Source: Mycobacterium sp. ITM-2016-00317
Lineage (GTDB): Bacteria; Actinomycetota; Actinomycetes; Mycobacteriales; Mycobacteriaceae
NCBI RefSeq assembly: GCF_002968295.1
Contig: NZ_CP134399.1
Span: 2,604,001-2,668,000 of the forward strand
Direction: 5' to 3'
Length of the DNA: 64,000 nt
Shown: positions 44,182-53,284 of the stretch, in pieces
Layout: each line of letters starts with the position of its first letter
How positions within the stretch are numbered: the stretch's first letter is position 1
The notes under the pieces: generated by a model
Databases searched by the model: none
Told to the model about the DNA's origin: nothing
The model's input: the letters and a program-made list of their open reading frames with translations, nothing else
Translations under genes and position numbers: made by a program

Positions 44182-45123
44182 GTGAGGATTCGCGAAGGCC
44201 ACCTCGTCGGCGATGCCGCCAAGGGGCCGATCCGATTCCGCGACCGCTTCTTCGGCTACATCGGGCTGACCAAGCCGCGCGTGATCGAGCTCTTGCTGGT
44301 CACCACGATCCCGGCGATGCTGCTGGCTGAGCGCGGCACCATCGACCCGCTGCTGATCTTCAACACCCTCGTCGGCGGTCTGCTGGCCGCGGCGGGCGCC
44401 AACACGCTGAACTGCGTCGCCGACGCCGACATCGACAAGAAGATGAAGCGCACCGAGCGCCGGGCGCTGGCCCGGGCGACCGTGCCGCGCAGCCATGCGC
44501 TGGTCTTCGGTCTGGCGCTGTCGGTCACGTCGTTCTTCTGGTTGTGGTGGACCACCAACATGCTCTCGGCGCACCTGGCCGGCGCCACCATCGCGTTCTA
44601 CGTGCTGGTCTACACGCTGCTGCTGAAACGCCGCACGTCGCAGAACGTGGTGTGGGGCGGAGCCGCCGGCTGCATGCCGGTGATGATCGGCTGGTCCGCG
44701 GTGACCGGCACGATCCAGTGGCCCGCGCTGGTGATGTTCCTGATCATCTTCTTCTGGACGCCGCCGCACACCTGGGCGCTGGCGATGAAGTACAAAGAGG
44801 ACTACCAGGCCGCCGGGGTGCCGATGCTGCCCGCGGTGGCCACCGAGCAGCAGGTCACCAAGCAGATTCTGATCTATACCTGGCTGACCGTCGCGGCCAC
44901 GCTGGCACTCGCGCTGGCCACCGGCTGGCTGTACGCGGCCGTGGCCATCGTCGCAGGCACCTGGTTCCTGACGATGGCGCACCAGCTGTACGCCGGTGTG
45001 CGCCGCGGTGAGCCGGTCAAGCCGCTGAGGCTTTTCCTGCAGTCGAACAATTACCTGGCTGTGGTGTTCTGCGCGCTGGCCGTCGACTCGGCGCTGGCGC
45101 TGCCGACGCTGCTGCACCTCTGA
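44182..45123 (+). CDS. ctaB: Protohaem IX farnesyltransferase (haem O synthase)
   Basis: 313 residues from GTG 44182, with about nine membrane helices. The UbiA-family substrate motif [20 protein letters not shown] carries the Asp residues that bind prenyl diphosphate through Mg2+. The second conserved loop is [14 protein letters not shown]. It attaches a farnesyl group to haem b, making haem O for cytochrome aa3 oxidase. The next enzyme, ctaA, is encoded 2.9 kb downstream on the other strand. Confidence 0.95.
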   Translation: MRIREGHLVGDAAKGPIRFRDRFFGYIGLTKPRVIELLLVTTIPAMLLAERGTIDPLLIFNTLVGGLLAAAGANTLNCVADADIDKKMKRTERRALARATVPRSHALVFGLALSVTSFFWLWWTTNMLSAHLAGATIAFYVLVYTLLLKRRTSQNVVWGGAAGCMPVMIGWSAVTGTIQWPALVMFLIIFFWTPPHTWALAMKYKEDYQAAGVPMLPAVATEQQVTKQILIYTWLTVAATLALALATGWLYAAVAIVAGTWFLTMAHQLYAGVRRGEPVKPLRLFLQSNNYLAVVFCALAVDSALALPTLLHL

Positions 45124-45131
45124 CGCTGACC

Positions 45132-46079
45132 GTGGTCGAGCACGTCTCGCCGGACAACTTCATCCGGGCAGAGAGCGACCTGTATTTCGGCAACGTCGTG
45201 CGCGACGGTGTGCTCGGGCAGTTCACCCACTTCCGGGACTTCGGGCCGCTGGACAACCAGCTGGTGGTGCGGCAGAACCGGGACACGCTCTACTCGGTGG
45301 GCGTCTTCGATCTGGACGCCGGACCCGTGACGGTCACGCTGCCGGATGCCGGCACCCGGTTCCGCTCACTGCAGGTGATCACCCAGGACCACTATGTGCC
45401 CACCGTGATCTACACGGGGGGCGTCCACACCTTCGACCGGTCCGGGATCGGCACGCGGTACGTGATGCTAGCTCTGCGTACGCTCGTCGACCCGAACGAT
45501 CCGGCAGACCTGGCCGCCGTGCATGCGCTGCAGGACGGCATCGTCGTCGAGCAGGAGTCGGCCGGGGTCTTCGAAGTACCCGACTGGGACCCGGTGAGCC
45601 AGAAAGCGGTTCGCGACGCGTTGATCGCGCTGTTCGCCACGCTTCCCGACAGCCGCGGCATGTTCGGCCCGGCCGGCGAGGTCGACCCGGTACGGCGGCT
45701 CATCGGGGCCGCCGCGGCGTGGGGCGGCAATCCGGAACGCGACGCGCTCTATCTGACCGTCAACCCGGAGGCCAATGACGGCCAGACCGTGCACCGGCTC
45801 ACCGTCGGCGACGTCCCGGTCGACGGGTTCTGGTCGGTGACGGTCTACAACGCCGAGGGCTACTTCACGCCGAACCCCGCCGACGCGTACTCGGTCAACA
45901 GCGTCACCGCGGTCAGGGACGCCGACGGCGCGGTGACCATTCAGTTCGGCGGCTCTGCGGACCAGGCGACCAATCACCTGCCCGTCACACCGGGCTGGAA
46001 CTATCTGGTTCGGCTGTACCGGCCGCGGCAGGAAGTCCTCGACGGATCCTGGACCTTCCCGGCCGCTCAGCCCGTCTAG
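45132..46079 (+). CDS. DUF1254/DUF1214 domain protein
   Basis: 315 residues from GTG 45132, eight bases after ctaB. The N-terminal half has the DUF1254 pattern: NFIRAESDLYFGNVV, then QLVVRQNRDTLYSVGVFDL and FRSLQVITQDHYVPTVIYTG. The C-terminal part is DUF1214, with VDGFWSVTVYNAEGYFTPNP and AYSVNSVTAVRDADG. These proteins are common in mycobacteria and often exported, but no signal peptide is visible here. Function unknown. The stop overlaps that of the convergent quinone reductase gene by 4 bases. Confidence 0.82.
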   Translation: MVEHVSPDNFIRAESDLYFGNVVRDGVLGQFTHFRDFGPLDNQLVVRQNRDTLYSVGVFDLDAGPVTVTLPDAGTRFRSLQVITQDHYVPTVIYTGGVHTFDRSGIGTRYVMLALRTLVDPNDPADLAAVHALQDGIVVEQESAGVFEVPDWDPVSQKAVRDALIALFATLPDSRGMFGPAGEVDPVRRLIGAAAAWGGNPERDALYLTVNPEANDGQTVHRLTVGDVPVDGFWSVTVYNAEGYFTPNPADAYSVNSVTAVRDADGAVTIQFGGSADQATNHLPVTPGWNYLVRLYRPRQEVLDGSWTFPAAQPV

Positions 46080-47062
46080 GGAACCAGCACCACCGAGCCG
46101 ACGGTCTTGCGGCCCTGCAGGTCGCGGTGGGCCTGCTCGGCTTCACTGAGCGCGTACCGGTTGCTGACGGTGACGTCCAGGGTGCCGTCGGCGATCGCGG
46201 TGAGCAGTTCGCCGGCGCGCCAGGAGAACTCGTCCGGGGTGCGGGTGTAGTGCGCCAGGGTGGGGCGGGTGAGGAACACCGACCCGGCCGCGTTGAGCCG
46301 CTGCGGGTCGACCGGTGGCACCGGCCCACTGGACGCACCGAACAGGGCCAGCGTGCCGCGGACCGCGAGGCTGGCGAGGCTGGCGTCGAACGTCGATGCG
46401 CCGACCCCGTCGTACACCGCGGCCACGCCGTCGCCGTCGGTGAGGTCGCGGACGCGCCGGCCGAACTCCGCGGCGCCCCCGGCTTCCTGGCTGGGGTAGT
46501 CGAGCACCTCGACCGCCCCGGCGCGGCGGGACAACTCGGCCTTCTCGGGGGTGGACACGGTCGTGATCACCGACGCGGCCAGGCTCGTCGCCCACTGGGT
46601 CAGGAGCAGGCCGACACCGCCTGCGCCGGCATGCACCAGCAGCGCATCGCCCTGCTGTACCGGGTACGTCGACTTGATCAGGTAGTGCGCCGTCATACCC
46701 TTCAACATCGCGGAGGCGGCCACCTCCGGCGTCACGCCTTCGGGCACATAGGCCACGAAATCCGCAGGTGCCACGGCATATTCGGCGTAGGCGCCCAGAG
46801 CCTTGTCGGTCACCACCCGATCGCCGACGTTCAGGGCCGCCACCTCGTCGCCGACGGCCTCGATGATGCCGCACACCTCGTTGCCGACGACGAACGGCAC
46901 CTCGCGCGGGTACAGGCCGGACCGGAAGTAGGTGTCGATGAAGTTCACGCCGATCGCCTCGGCTCTGATCAGCACCTGATCGGGACCCGGGACGGGCTGG
47001 GGCTTCTCGACGAAGGACAGGACCTCGGGTCCGCCGGTCTCGGCGACTTCGATGACGTACAT
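46076..47062 (-). CDS. qor: Zinc-less quinone oxidoreductase (MDR superfamily)
   Basis: 328 residues from ATG 47062. Two in-frame ATG codons at 47071 and 47074 are alternatives. Medium-chain dehydrogenase fold: GVNFIDTYFRSGLYPREVPFV, GNEVCGIIEAVGDEV, and the NADPH site VHAGAGGVGLLLTQWA. The catalytic zinc ligands of alcohol dehydrogenases are absent, as in NADPH:quinone reductases. Same position as Rv1454c. It reduces quinones by one or two electrons; the physiological substrate is not known. Confidence 0.9.
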   Translation of the reverse strand: MYVIEVAETGGPEVLSFVEKPQPVPGPDQVLIRAEAIGVNFIDTYFRSGLYPREVPFVVGNEVCGIIEAVGDEVAALNVGDRVVTDKALGAYAEYAVAPADFVAYVPEGVTPEVAASAMLKGMTAHYLIKSTYPVQQGDALLVHAGAGGVGLLLTQWATSLAASVITTVSTPEKAELSRRAGAVEVLDYPSQEAGGAAEFGRRVRDLTDGDGVAAVYDGVGASTFDASLASLAVRGTLALFGASSGPVPPVDPQRLNAAGSVFLTRPTLAHYTRTPDEFSWRAGELLTAIADGTLDVTVSNRYALSEAEQAHRDLQGRKTVGSVVLVP

Positions 47063-47083
47063 GGCGACCATCATGCCCCTCGC

Positions 47084-47089
47084 TAGGAT
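47084..47089 (+). promoter_or_regulatory. Possible -10 element (TAGGAT) for the ATP-grasp-like gene
   Basis: TAGGAT fits TANNNT and lies 10 bases before the ATG at 47100, giving a leader of only about 3-4 bases. The quinone reductase gene diverges within 37 bases. Confidence 0.4.
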
Positions 47090-47099
47090 CTGTGCTGCC

Positions 47100-48038
47100 A
47101 TGAAATTGGAACGCCCCGACGTATTCCACCCGCGCATCGTGCTCGCCGGCTGCCCGGCGTTACCCGAGGGCGACGGCGACGACGACGGCCTCGTCGGCGC
47201 GCTGCGGGCCCGCGGACTGCATGCGCGGTGGTCGTCGTGGGACGATCCCGCCACCCTTGACGCCGACCTGGTGATCCTGCGCGCGGCATGGGACTACACC
47301 GAGCGGATCGACGAGTTCCTCGCGTGGACGCGGCGGGTCCCGCACCTGCTCAACCCGCCGCAGGTGGTGGCCTGGAACGCCGACAAGCGCTATCTGGCCG
47401 ACCTGTCGGCGGCCGGGGTGCCGACGGTGCCCGGCGCGTTCTTCGCGCCGGGGGAGCAGGTACACATCCCGTCCGGTGAGGTGGTGGTCAAGCCCGCGGT
47501 CGGTGCGGGTTCGGTCGGTGCCCAGCGGTTCACCGACCCGCGGCAGGCCCGCGCGCACGCCGATTCGCTGCATGCGCGCGGCCGCACCGCGCTGGTGCAG
47601 CCCTACGACGCGCGCATCGCCGCCGGCGAGACAGCGCTGGTGTTTCTCGGCGGTGAGCAGTCGCACGCGTTCACCAAAGGTCCGATGCTGCCGGCGCCGG
47701 GGGAGTCACCGGCGCTCGACGAGTCGGGCACTTACGCGGAGGAGCGGCTGCAGCCGGCCGAACCGGACTTCGCGCTGTGGGACGTCGGCCACGCCGCGCT
47801 GGCCGCGGCGGCAGGCCGGTTCGGCCTGCAGGCCTCGGACCTCCTGTACGCGCGGGTCGACATCATCGGGGAGGCGGACGATCCGCGGCTGCTGGAGTTG
47901 GAGTTGATCGAACCGTCGCTGGGCTGGCGCCAGCTCGTGGGGGCCGAGCGCGGCCGGCAGGAGCGCCGGTTCGCGCTGGCCGTCGAGTCAGCGCTGGAGC
48001 GGTTCGGTCTCGGCCCGCTGGCGCATCGACGCCCATAG
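47100..48038 (+). CDS. ATP-grasp-like hypothetical protein
   Basis: 312 residues from ATG 47100. The layout follows ATP-grasp ligases: an N-terminal preATP-grasp part with LVILRAAWDYTERIDEFLAW, a lid start at WNADKRYLADLSAAGVPTVPG, the conserved EVVVKPAVGAGSVGAQRF strand with the ATP-binding Lys, and LVQPYDARIAAGETALVFLGG. The metal-binding end is LLYARVDIIGEADDPRLLELELIEPSLGW. Relatives join a carboxylate to an amine or thiol. The substrate is unknown. Its last 51 bases overlap the convergent ctaA gene. Confidence 0.7.
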   Translation: MKLERPDVFHPRIVLAGCPALPEGDGDDDGLVGALRARGLHARWSSWDDPATLDADLVILRAAWDYTERIDEFLAWTRRVPHLLNPPQVVAWNADKRYLADLSAAGVPTVPGAFFAPGEQVHIPSGEVVVKPAVGAGSVGAQRFTDPRQARAHADSLHARGRTALVQPYDARIAAGETALVFLGGEQSHAFTKGPMLPAPGESPALDESGTYAEERLQPAEPDFALWDVGHAALAAAAGRFGLQASDLLYARVDIIGEADDPRLLELELIEPSLGWRQLVGAERGRQERRFALAVESALERFGLGPLAHRRP

Positions 48039-48944
48039 CGCCGCGGTCGCGGCCGTGCAGGCCGCGGCGCCCGCCACGTGCAGCGCCACCAACGCCTCGG
48101 GCACCCCGGTGAAGAACTGGATGGTGCCCAGCAGTCCCTGCGCGGCGACCAGCACGACCACCACCGCGAGCCGTTTCATCACGTCGCGGGACGCGCGCGC
48201 GGTCAGCAGGCCGAAGCCCAGGCCGACCAGCAGCGACAGATAGGCCACCAGCAGTGACGAGTGCATATGCACCAGCGTGGTGATCTCGACCTCCAACCGG
48301 GGCACCGGCCGGTCCGGGCTCTTGTCCCCGGCGTGCGGGCCCGCGCCGGTCACCATGGTTCCGGTGACCAGCACCGCGGCCAGCGTCACCGCCGACAGCA
48401 CGGTCAACTGCCGCAACGGCTTCGGCACCCGCGCCACGACCACACCGTCGTCGGGCTCGCCGATCTTGACGAACAGAAGTACGGCCAGCCACACCATGGC
48501 CATCGAGACCAGCAGGTGGATCGCGACGGTCCACCACAGCAGACCCGTGAGCACGGTGATGCCGCCGATGACCGCCTGCGCGACCGTCGAGGCGGGCATC
48601 AGCCAGGCGTAGATGAGCACCTCGCGCCGGCGCCGCGCGCGGGTCACCGCCAGCACGGCGGCGGCCGCGGTGAGCACCACCAGGAACGTCAGGAGCCGGT
48701 TGCCGAACTCGACGGCCTGGTGGATCCCCGCGACCTCGGCGTGCGGGACCGGGGTGAAGCTCCCGGGGAAGCACTGAGGCCACGTCGGGCAGCCCAGGCC
48801 GGAGGCCGTCACGCGCACGATGGCACCGGTGACGGCGATGCCGCCCTGGGTCAGGATCACGGCCACGGCGATGAGGCGCTGTACCCGAAGGCTCGGCTCC
48901 GGCAGCAGATCGACGAGCCGCAGGAAGGTACGTCCGACGGGCAC
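47988..48944 (-). CDS. ctaA: Haem A synthase (CtaA/Cox15)
   Basis: 318 residues from GTG 48944, with eight membrane helices. The extracytoplasmic loop GAIVRVTASGLGCPTWPQCFPGSF carries the typical Cys pair, followed by IHQAVEFGNRLLTF with the haem-ligating His and the conserved E-x-x-N-R. The second half has the matching His residues in VAIHLLVSMAMVWLAV and LVHMHSSLLVAYLSL. It oxidises the C8 methyl of haem O (made by ctaB) to haem A. The 3' end overlaps the ATP-grasp-like gene by 51 bases, an unusually long convergent overlap. Confidence 0.93.
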   Translation of the reverse strand: MPVGRTFLRLVDLLPEPSLRVQRLIAVAVILTQGGIAVTGAIVRVTASGLGCPTWPQCFPGSFTPVPHAEVAGIHQAVEFGNRLLTFLVVLTAAAAVLAVTRARRRREVLIYAWLMPASTVAQAVIGGITVLTGLLWWTVAIHLLVSMAMVWLAVLLFVKIGEPDDGVVVARVPKPLRQLTVLSAVTLAAVLVTGTMVTGAGPHAGDKSPDRPVPRLEVEITTLVHMHSSLLVAYLSLLVGLGFGLLTARASRDVMKRLAVVVVLVAAQGLLGTIQFFTGVPEALVALHVAGAAACTAATAALWASMRQRAETEPLQR

Positions 48945-49021
48945 GTTCCGATGGTAGAGCGTCGATAACTACGGCTCGTAGTAGGGGCGGGTGACCGGGA
49001 TCATGATCGCCGCTGAACTGC

Positions 49022-49801
49022 TCAGGTGAAGCGGAACCAGCGCAGCGCGCACAGCGCCGCGACCAGGCCCCAGACCGCCAGCACGGCAAGGCCCAGCCAG
49101 TCCACCGACAGCGTCATCGCCTGGGACAGCGCCTCGGTCAGTGCGCCCGAAGGCGTCAAGCGTGCCACCCATTGCAGGGCTGAGGGCACCATGCCGCCTT
49201 CCAGCGTGAGCGCGCCCAGCGCGGCGAAGACGAACCAGAGCAGGTTCGCCACCGCGAGCACGATCTCGGCGCGCAGCGTGCCGCCGAGCAGCAGACCCAG
49301 CGCAGCGAAGACCACCGTGCCCAGCGCGATGATCGCCGCGCCGAGCGCCAGGCCCGCCACCGGAGGTCGCCAGCCGAGCGCGAACCCGATGGCGCCGAAA
49401 AGGACCGACTGCAGGATGACCACGGTGATCACCGCCAGCGACTTGCCGGCGATGATGCCCCACACCGGCAGCGCGGTCGCGCCGAGCCGCTTCAGCGCCC
49501 CGTAGCGGCGGTCGAACGCGACCGCGATCGCCTGGCCGGTGAACGCCGTGGAGATCACCGCGAGCGCCATGATGGCCGGCACGAACGTCCCGGCGCGGTC
49601 GGGCCCGAACGATCCCAGCGGCAGCAGGGTCAGCCCGACCAGCAGCGTGATCGGGATGAACATGGTCAGCAGCAGCTGCTCGCCGTTGCGCAGCAGCAGC
49701 CGCAGCTCCAGGCTGGACTGGGCGCGCAGCATCTTCGGGATCGGGGCCGGGCGCGGGTCGGGGGTGAAGGTCCCCGGGGCGAACCGGTTGGCGCTGGTCA
49801 T
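49022..49801 (-). CDS. ABC-2 type transporter permease
   Basis: 259 residues from ATG 49801, overlapping the ATPase stop. Six membrane helices start after a polar N-terminus (NRFAPGTFTPDPRPAP). The ABC-2 features are LLRNGEQLLLTMFIPITLLV, TAFTGQAIAVAFDRRYGALKRL, and the QWVARLTPSGALTEAL loop before the last helix. This is the DrrB-like export half of a two-gene system with the upstream ATPase (Rv1457c-Rv1458c position). The cargo is unknown. The adjacent mannosyltransferase suggests an envelope lipid or glycan. Confidence 0.88.
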   Translation of the reverse strand: MTSANRFAPGTFTPDPRPAPIPKMLRAQSSLELRLLLRNGEQLLLTMFIPITLLVGLTLLPLGSFGPDRAGTFVPAIMALAVISTAFTGQAIAVAFDRRYGALKRLGATALPVWGIIAGKSLAVITVVILQSVLFGAIGFALGWRPPVAGLALGAAIIALGTVVFAALGLLLGGTLRAEIVLAVANLLWFVFAALGALTLEGGMVPSALQWVARLTPSGALTEALSQAMTLSVDWLGLAVLAVWGLVAALCALRWFRFT

Positions 49802-50763
49802 TTCCGTAGCTCCCGCCCGGTGAGTTCGAGGAAGACGTCTTCCAGGCTGCGCTGCTCGACCCGCATGTCGGTGGCCAGCACGTCCAGCCGCGCGCACCAC
49901 GCGGTGACGGTGGCCAGCACCTGCGGGTCGATATGGCCCTCGACCAGGTACTCACCCGGCGTGGTCTCGGCCGCCCGGTAGTCCTCGGGCAGCGCGGCGA
50001 CCAGCAGCGACAGGTCGAGCATCCGCGGAGCCCGGAAGCGCAACTGGTTCTCGGCGCCGCTGCGCATCAGCTCGGCCGGGGTTCCGGTGGCGACCGCCGC
50101 GCCGTGGTCGATGATCAGGATCCGGTCGGCCAGTTCCTCGGCCTCGGTGAGCTGGTGGGTGGTCAGCACGACCGTCACCCCGTCGCGGCGCAGCGCGTCG
50201 ATCAGCTCCCACACCACGATCCGCGCGTGCGCGTCCATGCCGGCGGTCGGTTCGTCGAGAAACACCAGTTCGGGGCGGCCCACCACCGCGCAGGCGAGCG
50301 CGAGCCGCTGCTGCTGCCCGCCGGACAGCCGCCGGTAGGTGGTACGCGCCGAATCGGTCAGCCCCAGGGTGTCCAGCAACCACTTCGGGTCCAGCGGGTC
50401 AGCGGCGTAGGAGGCGACCAGATCGAGCATCTCGCCGGCCCGCGCCGCCGGATAGGCGCCGCCGCCCTGCAGCATCACCCCGGTGCGCGCGCGCACCTGG
50501 GCGTTGTCGGCGACCGGGTCGAGGCCCAGGATCCTGATCGAACCGGAATCAGGCTTCAGGAAGCCCTCGCACATCTCCACGGTCGTGGTCTTGCCCGCGC
50601 CGTTCGGCCCCAGCAGCGCGAAGACCTCGGCGGTCTGCACGTCGAGGTCGAGGGAGGCCACGGCGGTCGTCGCCCCGTACTTCTTGCTGACCCCGCGTAA
50701 CTGGACGGGGGCCGACGAGCGCTCGCGGGAGGAGCCGAGGGCACCGGACGGCGGGGAGGTCAC
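49798..50763 (-). CDS. ABC transporter ATP-binding protein (DrrA-like)
   Basis: 321 residues from GTG 50763, which overlaps the mptB stop. Walker A FALLGPNGAGKTTTVEM near residue 55, the signature RRLSGGQQQRLALA, Walker B LVFLDEPTAGMDAHAR, and the H-loop VLTTHQLTEAEEL are intact. The C-terminal ~90 residues are the extra domain found in DrrA-type exporters. It energises the permease encoded next. All three genes mptB, ATPase and permease are joined by 4-base overlaps. Confidence 0.92.
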   Translation of the reverse strand: MTSPPSGALGSSRERSSAPVQLRGVSKKYGATTAVASLDLDVQTAEVFALLGPNGAGKTTTVEMCEGFLKPDSGSIRILGLDPVADNAQVRARTGVMLQGGGAYPAARAGEMLDLVASYAADPLDPKWLLDTLGLTDSARTTYRRLSGGQQQRLALACAVVGRPELVFLDEPTAGMDAHARIVVWELIDALRRDGVTVVLTTHQLTEAEELADRILIIDHGAAVATGTPAELMRSGAENQLRFRAPRMLDLSLLVAALPEDYRAAETTPGEYLVEGHIDPQVLATVTAWCARLDVLATDMRVEQRSLEDVFLELTGRELRK

Positions 50764-52448
50764 GGGGACTCAGCGTAGGCGTCGGGCTTGGGGCTCGGTG
50801 GCGGCGGTGGCGCGGACGGCTCCTCTGCAGGTTCCTCGGCCCGGACCCGCCACGGCAACCGGCGGTAGGTCAACGCCATCAGGACGAGCAGGATCACCGT
50901 GCTGGCCACGGTCGCCATCGCGATCTGGAACAGCGTGAACCGGTCGCCGTTGGCGGTCGGGCCGAAGATGCCGACCACCAGCGTGACGGCGATGGCCGCG
51001 GCTCGGAAGCGGGGCCGGGTGGCCCAGGTAGCCAGCGGGATGATGGCCCACAGCACGTACCAGGGCTGTACGACGGGGAAGAGGAGCAGGGTGGCGCCGA
51101 GCGCGACGCCCAGGCCGCCGACCGGGTGCAGCCGGCCGCGCAACACGGCGAACAGCAGCCACAGCACGATCACCGCGATCAACGTCACACCCATCGCACG
51201 GGTCAGTGACAGCACCGCGGTGGTGTGGTCGCCGAGCCCGAGCAGAATCCCGACCTGGCCCGTGCCCAGCGCCAGCAGCGTCGGCGGCGACATCCAGCTG
51301 CGCACCACGTTGGCGGTGCCGAGGGTGAACAACCAGCCGAAGCCCAGCCCGCTGGCCCAGCCGATCAGCGCCATCACCGCCAGCGACACCACTCCCAGCG
51401 AGGTACTCGCCACCAGGAAGGCCTTGACCGTCCCGCCCCAGCGGTTGGCCAGCGCCATCGCCACGAAACCGAGCGCGAGCAGCGAGGGCAGCTTCACCTG
51501 CGAGGACAGCGTGATCAGCACCGCGCCGGCGATCAGCATCGCCAGCGGATACCAGCGGAGCCACTCCTCGCGGCCGTGCGGCCAGGTCAGTGGCCGGGGC
51601 ATCAGTGGCGTCGCGGCGTCGACTCCGCGCAGCGCCAACTCGGTGCCGGCCAGCATCAGCCCCAGCATCAGCGCCTCGTTGTGGATGCCGGCCACCAGGT
51701 GCATGAACAGCAGCGGGTTGGCCGGGCCCAGCCACAGCGCGCTGACCTCGGCGACACCGCAGCGGCGGGCCAGGCGCGGCGTGGCCCAGACGATCATGCC
51801 GACGCCCAGCAGTACGACGAGGCGGTGGAAGAGCACGGCCTCGACGATGTTCTCCCCGGTCAGCCACGAGATGCCGCGCCCGATCCACAGGAACAGGGGT
51901 CCGTAGGGGGCGGGGGTCTCCCGCCACATACTCGGCACCGACAGCGTGAACACGTGGTCCAGACCCAGCCCCGTGGCAGGGCCGACCTCGTAGGGGTCGT
52001 TGCCCTGCAGGGAGATCTCGCTCTGCGCCAGGTAGGAGTAGACGTCCTTGCTGTACATCGGCGGCGCGAGCAGCAGCGGCAACGCCCACAGCATCAGCGT
52101 GCGGTCGAGTTGGCTGCGCGTCATCTTGCGCGGACCGAGCGCGAAACGGCCGAGCATCAGCCAGGCCAGCGTCATCATCACCGCGCCGGTGGTGGTCATG
52201 GTCAACGACACCGTCTGGATCCGTGACGGCAGGTTGAGCAGCCGGACGCCGAACGTGGGGTCCTGCACCACCGGCCGCGCTCCCGCACCGAGCGCGCCGA
52301 TGGCCATCAGCACGGTGCCGGTGGCGCCGAAGAGTCGGGTGCGCCGCATCGCGACGAACTCGGCGGCGTTCAGTGGGGTGCCGACGGTCCGTTCGTCGCC
52401 GTGCAATCGCGCGATCGACGAGCTGAGAGAGTGTCGGCGGGCTGCCAC
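50760..52448 (-). CDS. mptB: Polyprenol-phosphate-mannose-dependent alpha-(1->6)-mannosyltransferase MptB
   Basis: 562 residues from GTG 52448. This is a GT-C fold membrane enzyme with about 13 helices. The first extracytoplasmic loop holds the catalytic acidic motif in MYSKDVYSYLAQSEI. The C-terminus is a disordered Pro/Glu tail (EEPAEEPSAPPPPPSPKPD). In corynebacteria MptB starts the lipomannan mannan core. The position matches Rv1459c beside sufR. Minus-strand TACGCT (52460-52455) lies 6 bases before the GTG, predicting a leaderless message. sufR diverges 120 bases away. Confidence 0.88.
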   Translation of the reverse strand: MAARRHSLSSSIARLHGDERTVGTPLNAAEFVAMRRTRLFGATGTVLMAIGALGAGARPVVQDPTFGVRLLNLPSRIQTVSLTMTTTGAVMMTLAWLMLGRFALGPRKMTRSQLDRTLMLWALPLLLAPPMYSKDVYSYLAQSEISLQGNDPYEVGPATGLGLDHVFTLSVPSMWRETPAPYGPLFLWIGRGISWLTGENIVEAVLFHRLVVLLGVGMIVWATPRLARRCGVAEVSALWLGPANPLLFMHLVAGIHNEALMLGLMLAGTELALRGVDAATPLMPRPLTWPHGREEWLRWYPLAMLIAGAVLITLSSQVKLPSLLALGFVAMALANRWGGTVKAFLVASTSLGVVSLAVMALIGWASGLGFGWLFTLGTANVVRSWMSPPTLLALGTGQVGILLGLGDHTTAVLSLTRAMGVTLIAVIVLWLLFAVLRGRLHPVGGLGVALGATLLLFPVVQPWYVLWAIIPLATWATRPRFRAAAIAVTLVVGIFGPTANGDRFTLFQIAMATVASTVILLVLMALTYRRLPWRVRAEEPAEEPSAPPPPPSPKPDAYAESP

Positions 52449-52557
52449 GATGGCAGCGTAGCGGGCGAATATTCCCCGGCGGCCGGGGCGACGGCTGTGA
52501 GAAACGCGACGGTCCGGCTAAGGGTGCCCTTGGTGGACCAGGTCAGGGAATTGGGTC

Positions 52558-52572
52558 ACACTGGTGTTGTGA
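52558..52572. promoter_or_regulatory. SufR operator, ACACT-N5-TGTGA palindrome
   Basis: ACACT (52558-52562), GGTGT, TGTGA (52568-52572) is an exact match to the palindrome reported for mycobacterial SufR. It overlaps both the likely -10 box (CACACT, 52557-52562) and the sufR GTG at 52569. A bound repressor would therefore block initiation of the whole suf transcript, giving autoregulation. Confidence 0.8.
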
Positions 52573-53279
52573 AAATCCGTCCGCAGAGTTCGGAGGCGCC
52601 TGTCTCGGCGTCCCCGCATGCTGCCGACGGTCACACCAGGGGAGCGATCATCCAGCTGCTGCTCGAGTCGGGCCCGATCACCGCGAGCCGGATCGGAGAG
52701 CAGTTGGGATTGTCGGCGGCGGGTGTGCGCAGACATCTTGACGCGCTGATCGACGCCGGTGAGGCACAGGCCAACGCCGCGGCCGCCTGGCAGCACGCGG
52801 GCCGGGGCAGACCGGCCAAGCGTTACCAGCTCACCGCAGCCGGCCGGGCCAAACTGGAGCACACCTACGACGATCTCGCCTCGGCGGCCATGCGCCAGCT
52901 CCGGGAGATCGGCGGGGACGACGCGGTGCGCACGTTCGCGCGTCGCCGCATCGACACGATCCTGGCCGGGGTGGACCCGGTCGGCGAGGCGGCCTCCGAC
53001 GGTGACATCGAGGCCGCGGCCGACGGGATCGCCGAGGCGTTCAGCAGCGCCGGGTATGCGACCACCACCGCCAGGGTGGGCGGTCCGCTGCGCGGCGTGC
53101 AGATCTGTCAGCATCATTGCCCGGTCTCGCACGTCGCCGAGCAGTTCCCCGAGTTGTGTGAGGCCGAACAGCAGGCGATGTCCGAGGTGCTGGGCACACA
53201 CGTGCAACGGCTCGCGACCATCGTCAACGGCGACTGTGCCTGTACCACCCACGTGCCGCTGGTACCGGCCGAGCGCTGA
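52569..53279 (+). CDS. sufR: Fe-S cluster-sensing repressor SufR
   Basis: 236 residues from GTG 52569, chosen because the operator and -10 box lie directly on it (leaderless). A winged helix-turn-helix spans about residues 25-85: ESGPITASRIGEQLGLSAAG, then VRRHLDALIDAGE, and RGRPAKRYQLTAAGRAKLEH. The C-terminal cluster-binding Cys are in CQHHCPVSHVAEQFPELCEA and NGDCACTTH. With its [4Fe-4S] cluster SufR represses the suf operon; loss of the cluster or damage by nitric oxide relieves this, as shown for the M. tuberculosis ortholog Rv1460. Confidence 0.94.
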   Translation: MKIRPQSSEAPVSASPHAADGHTRGAIIQLLLESGPITASRIGEQLGLSAAGVRRHLDALIDAGEAQANAAAAWQHAGRGRPAKRYQLTAAGRAKLEHTYDDLASAAMRQLREIGGDDAVRTFARRRIDTILAGVDPVGEAASDGDIEAAADGIAEAFSSAGYATTTARVGGPLRGVQICQHHCPVSHVAEQFPELCEAEQQAMSEVLGTHVQRLATIVNGDCACTTHVPLVPAER

Positions 53280-53284
53280 GCTAC

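Noticed and set aside
50770..52089. 439-codon minus-strand frame within mptB
   Set aside because: It is an alternate frame of mptB itself. The mptB frame has coherent membrane helices and the GT-C motif, whereas this one is Arg/Gly/Ala noise.
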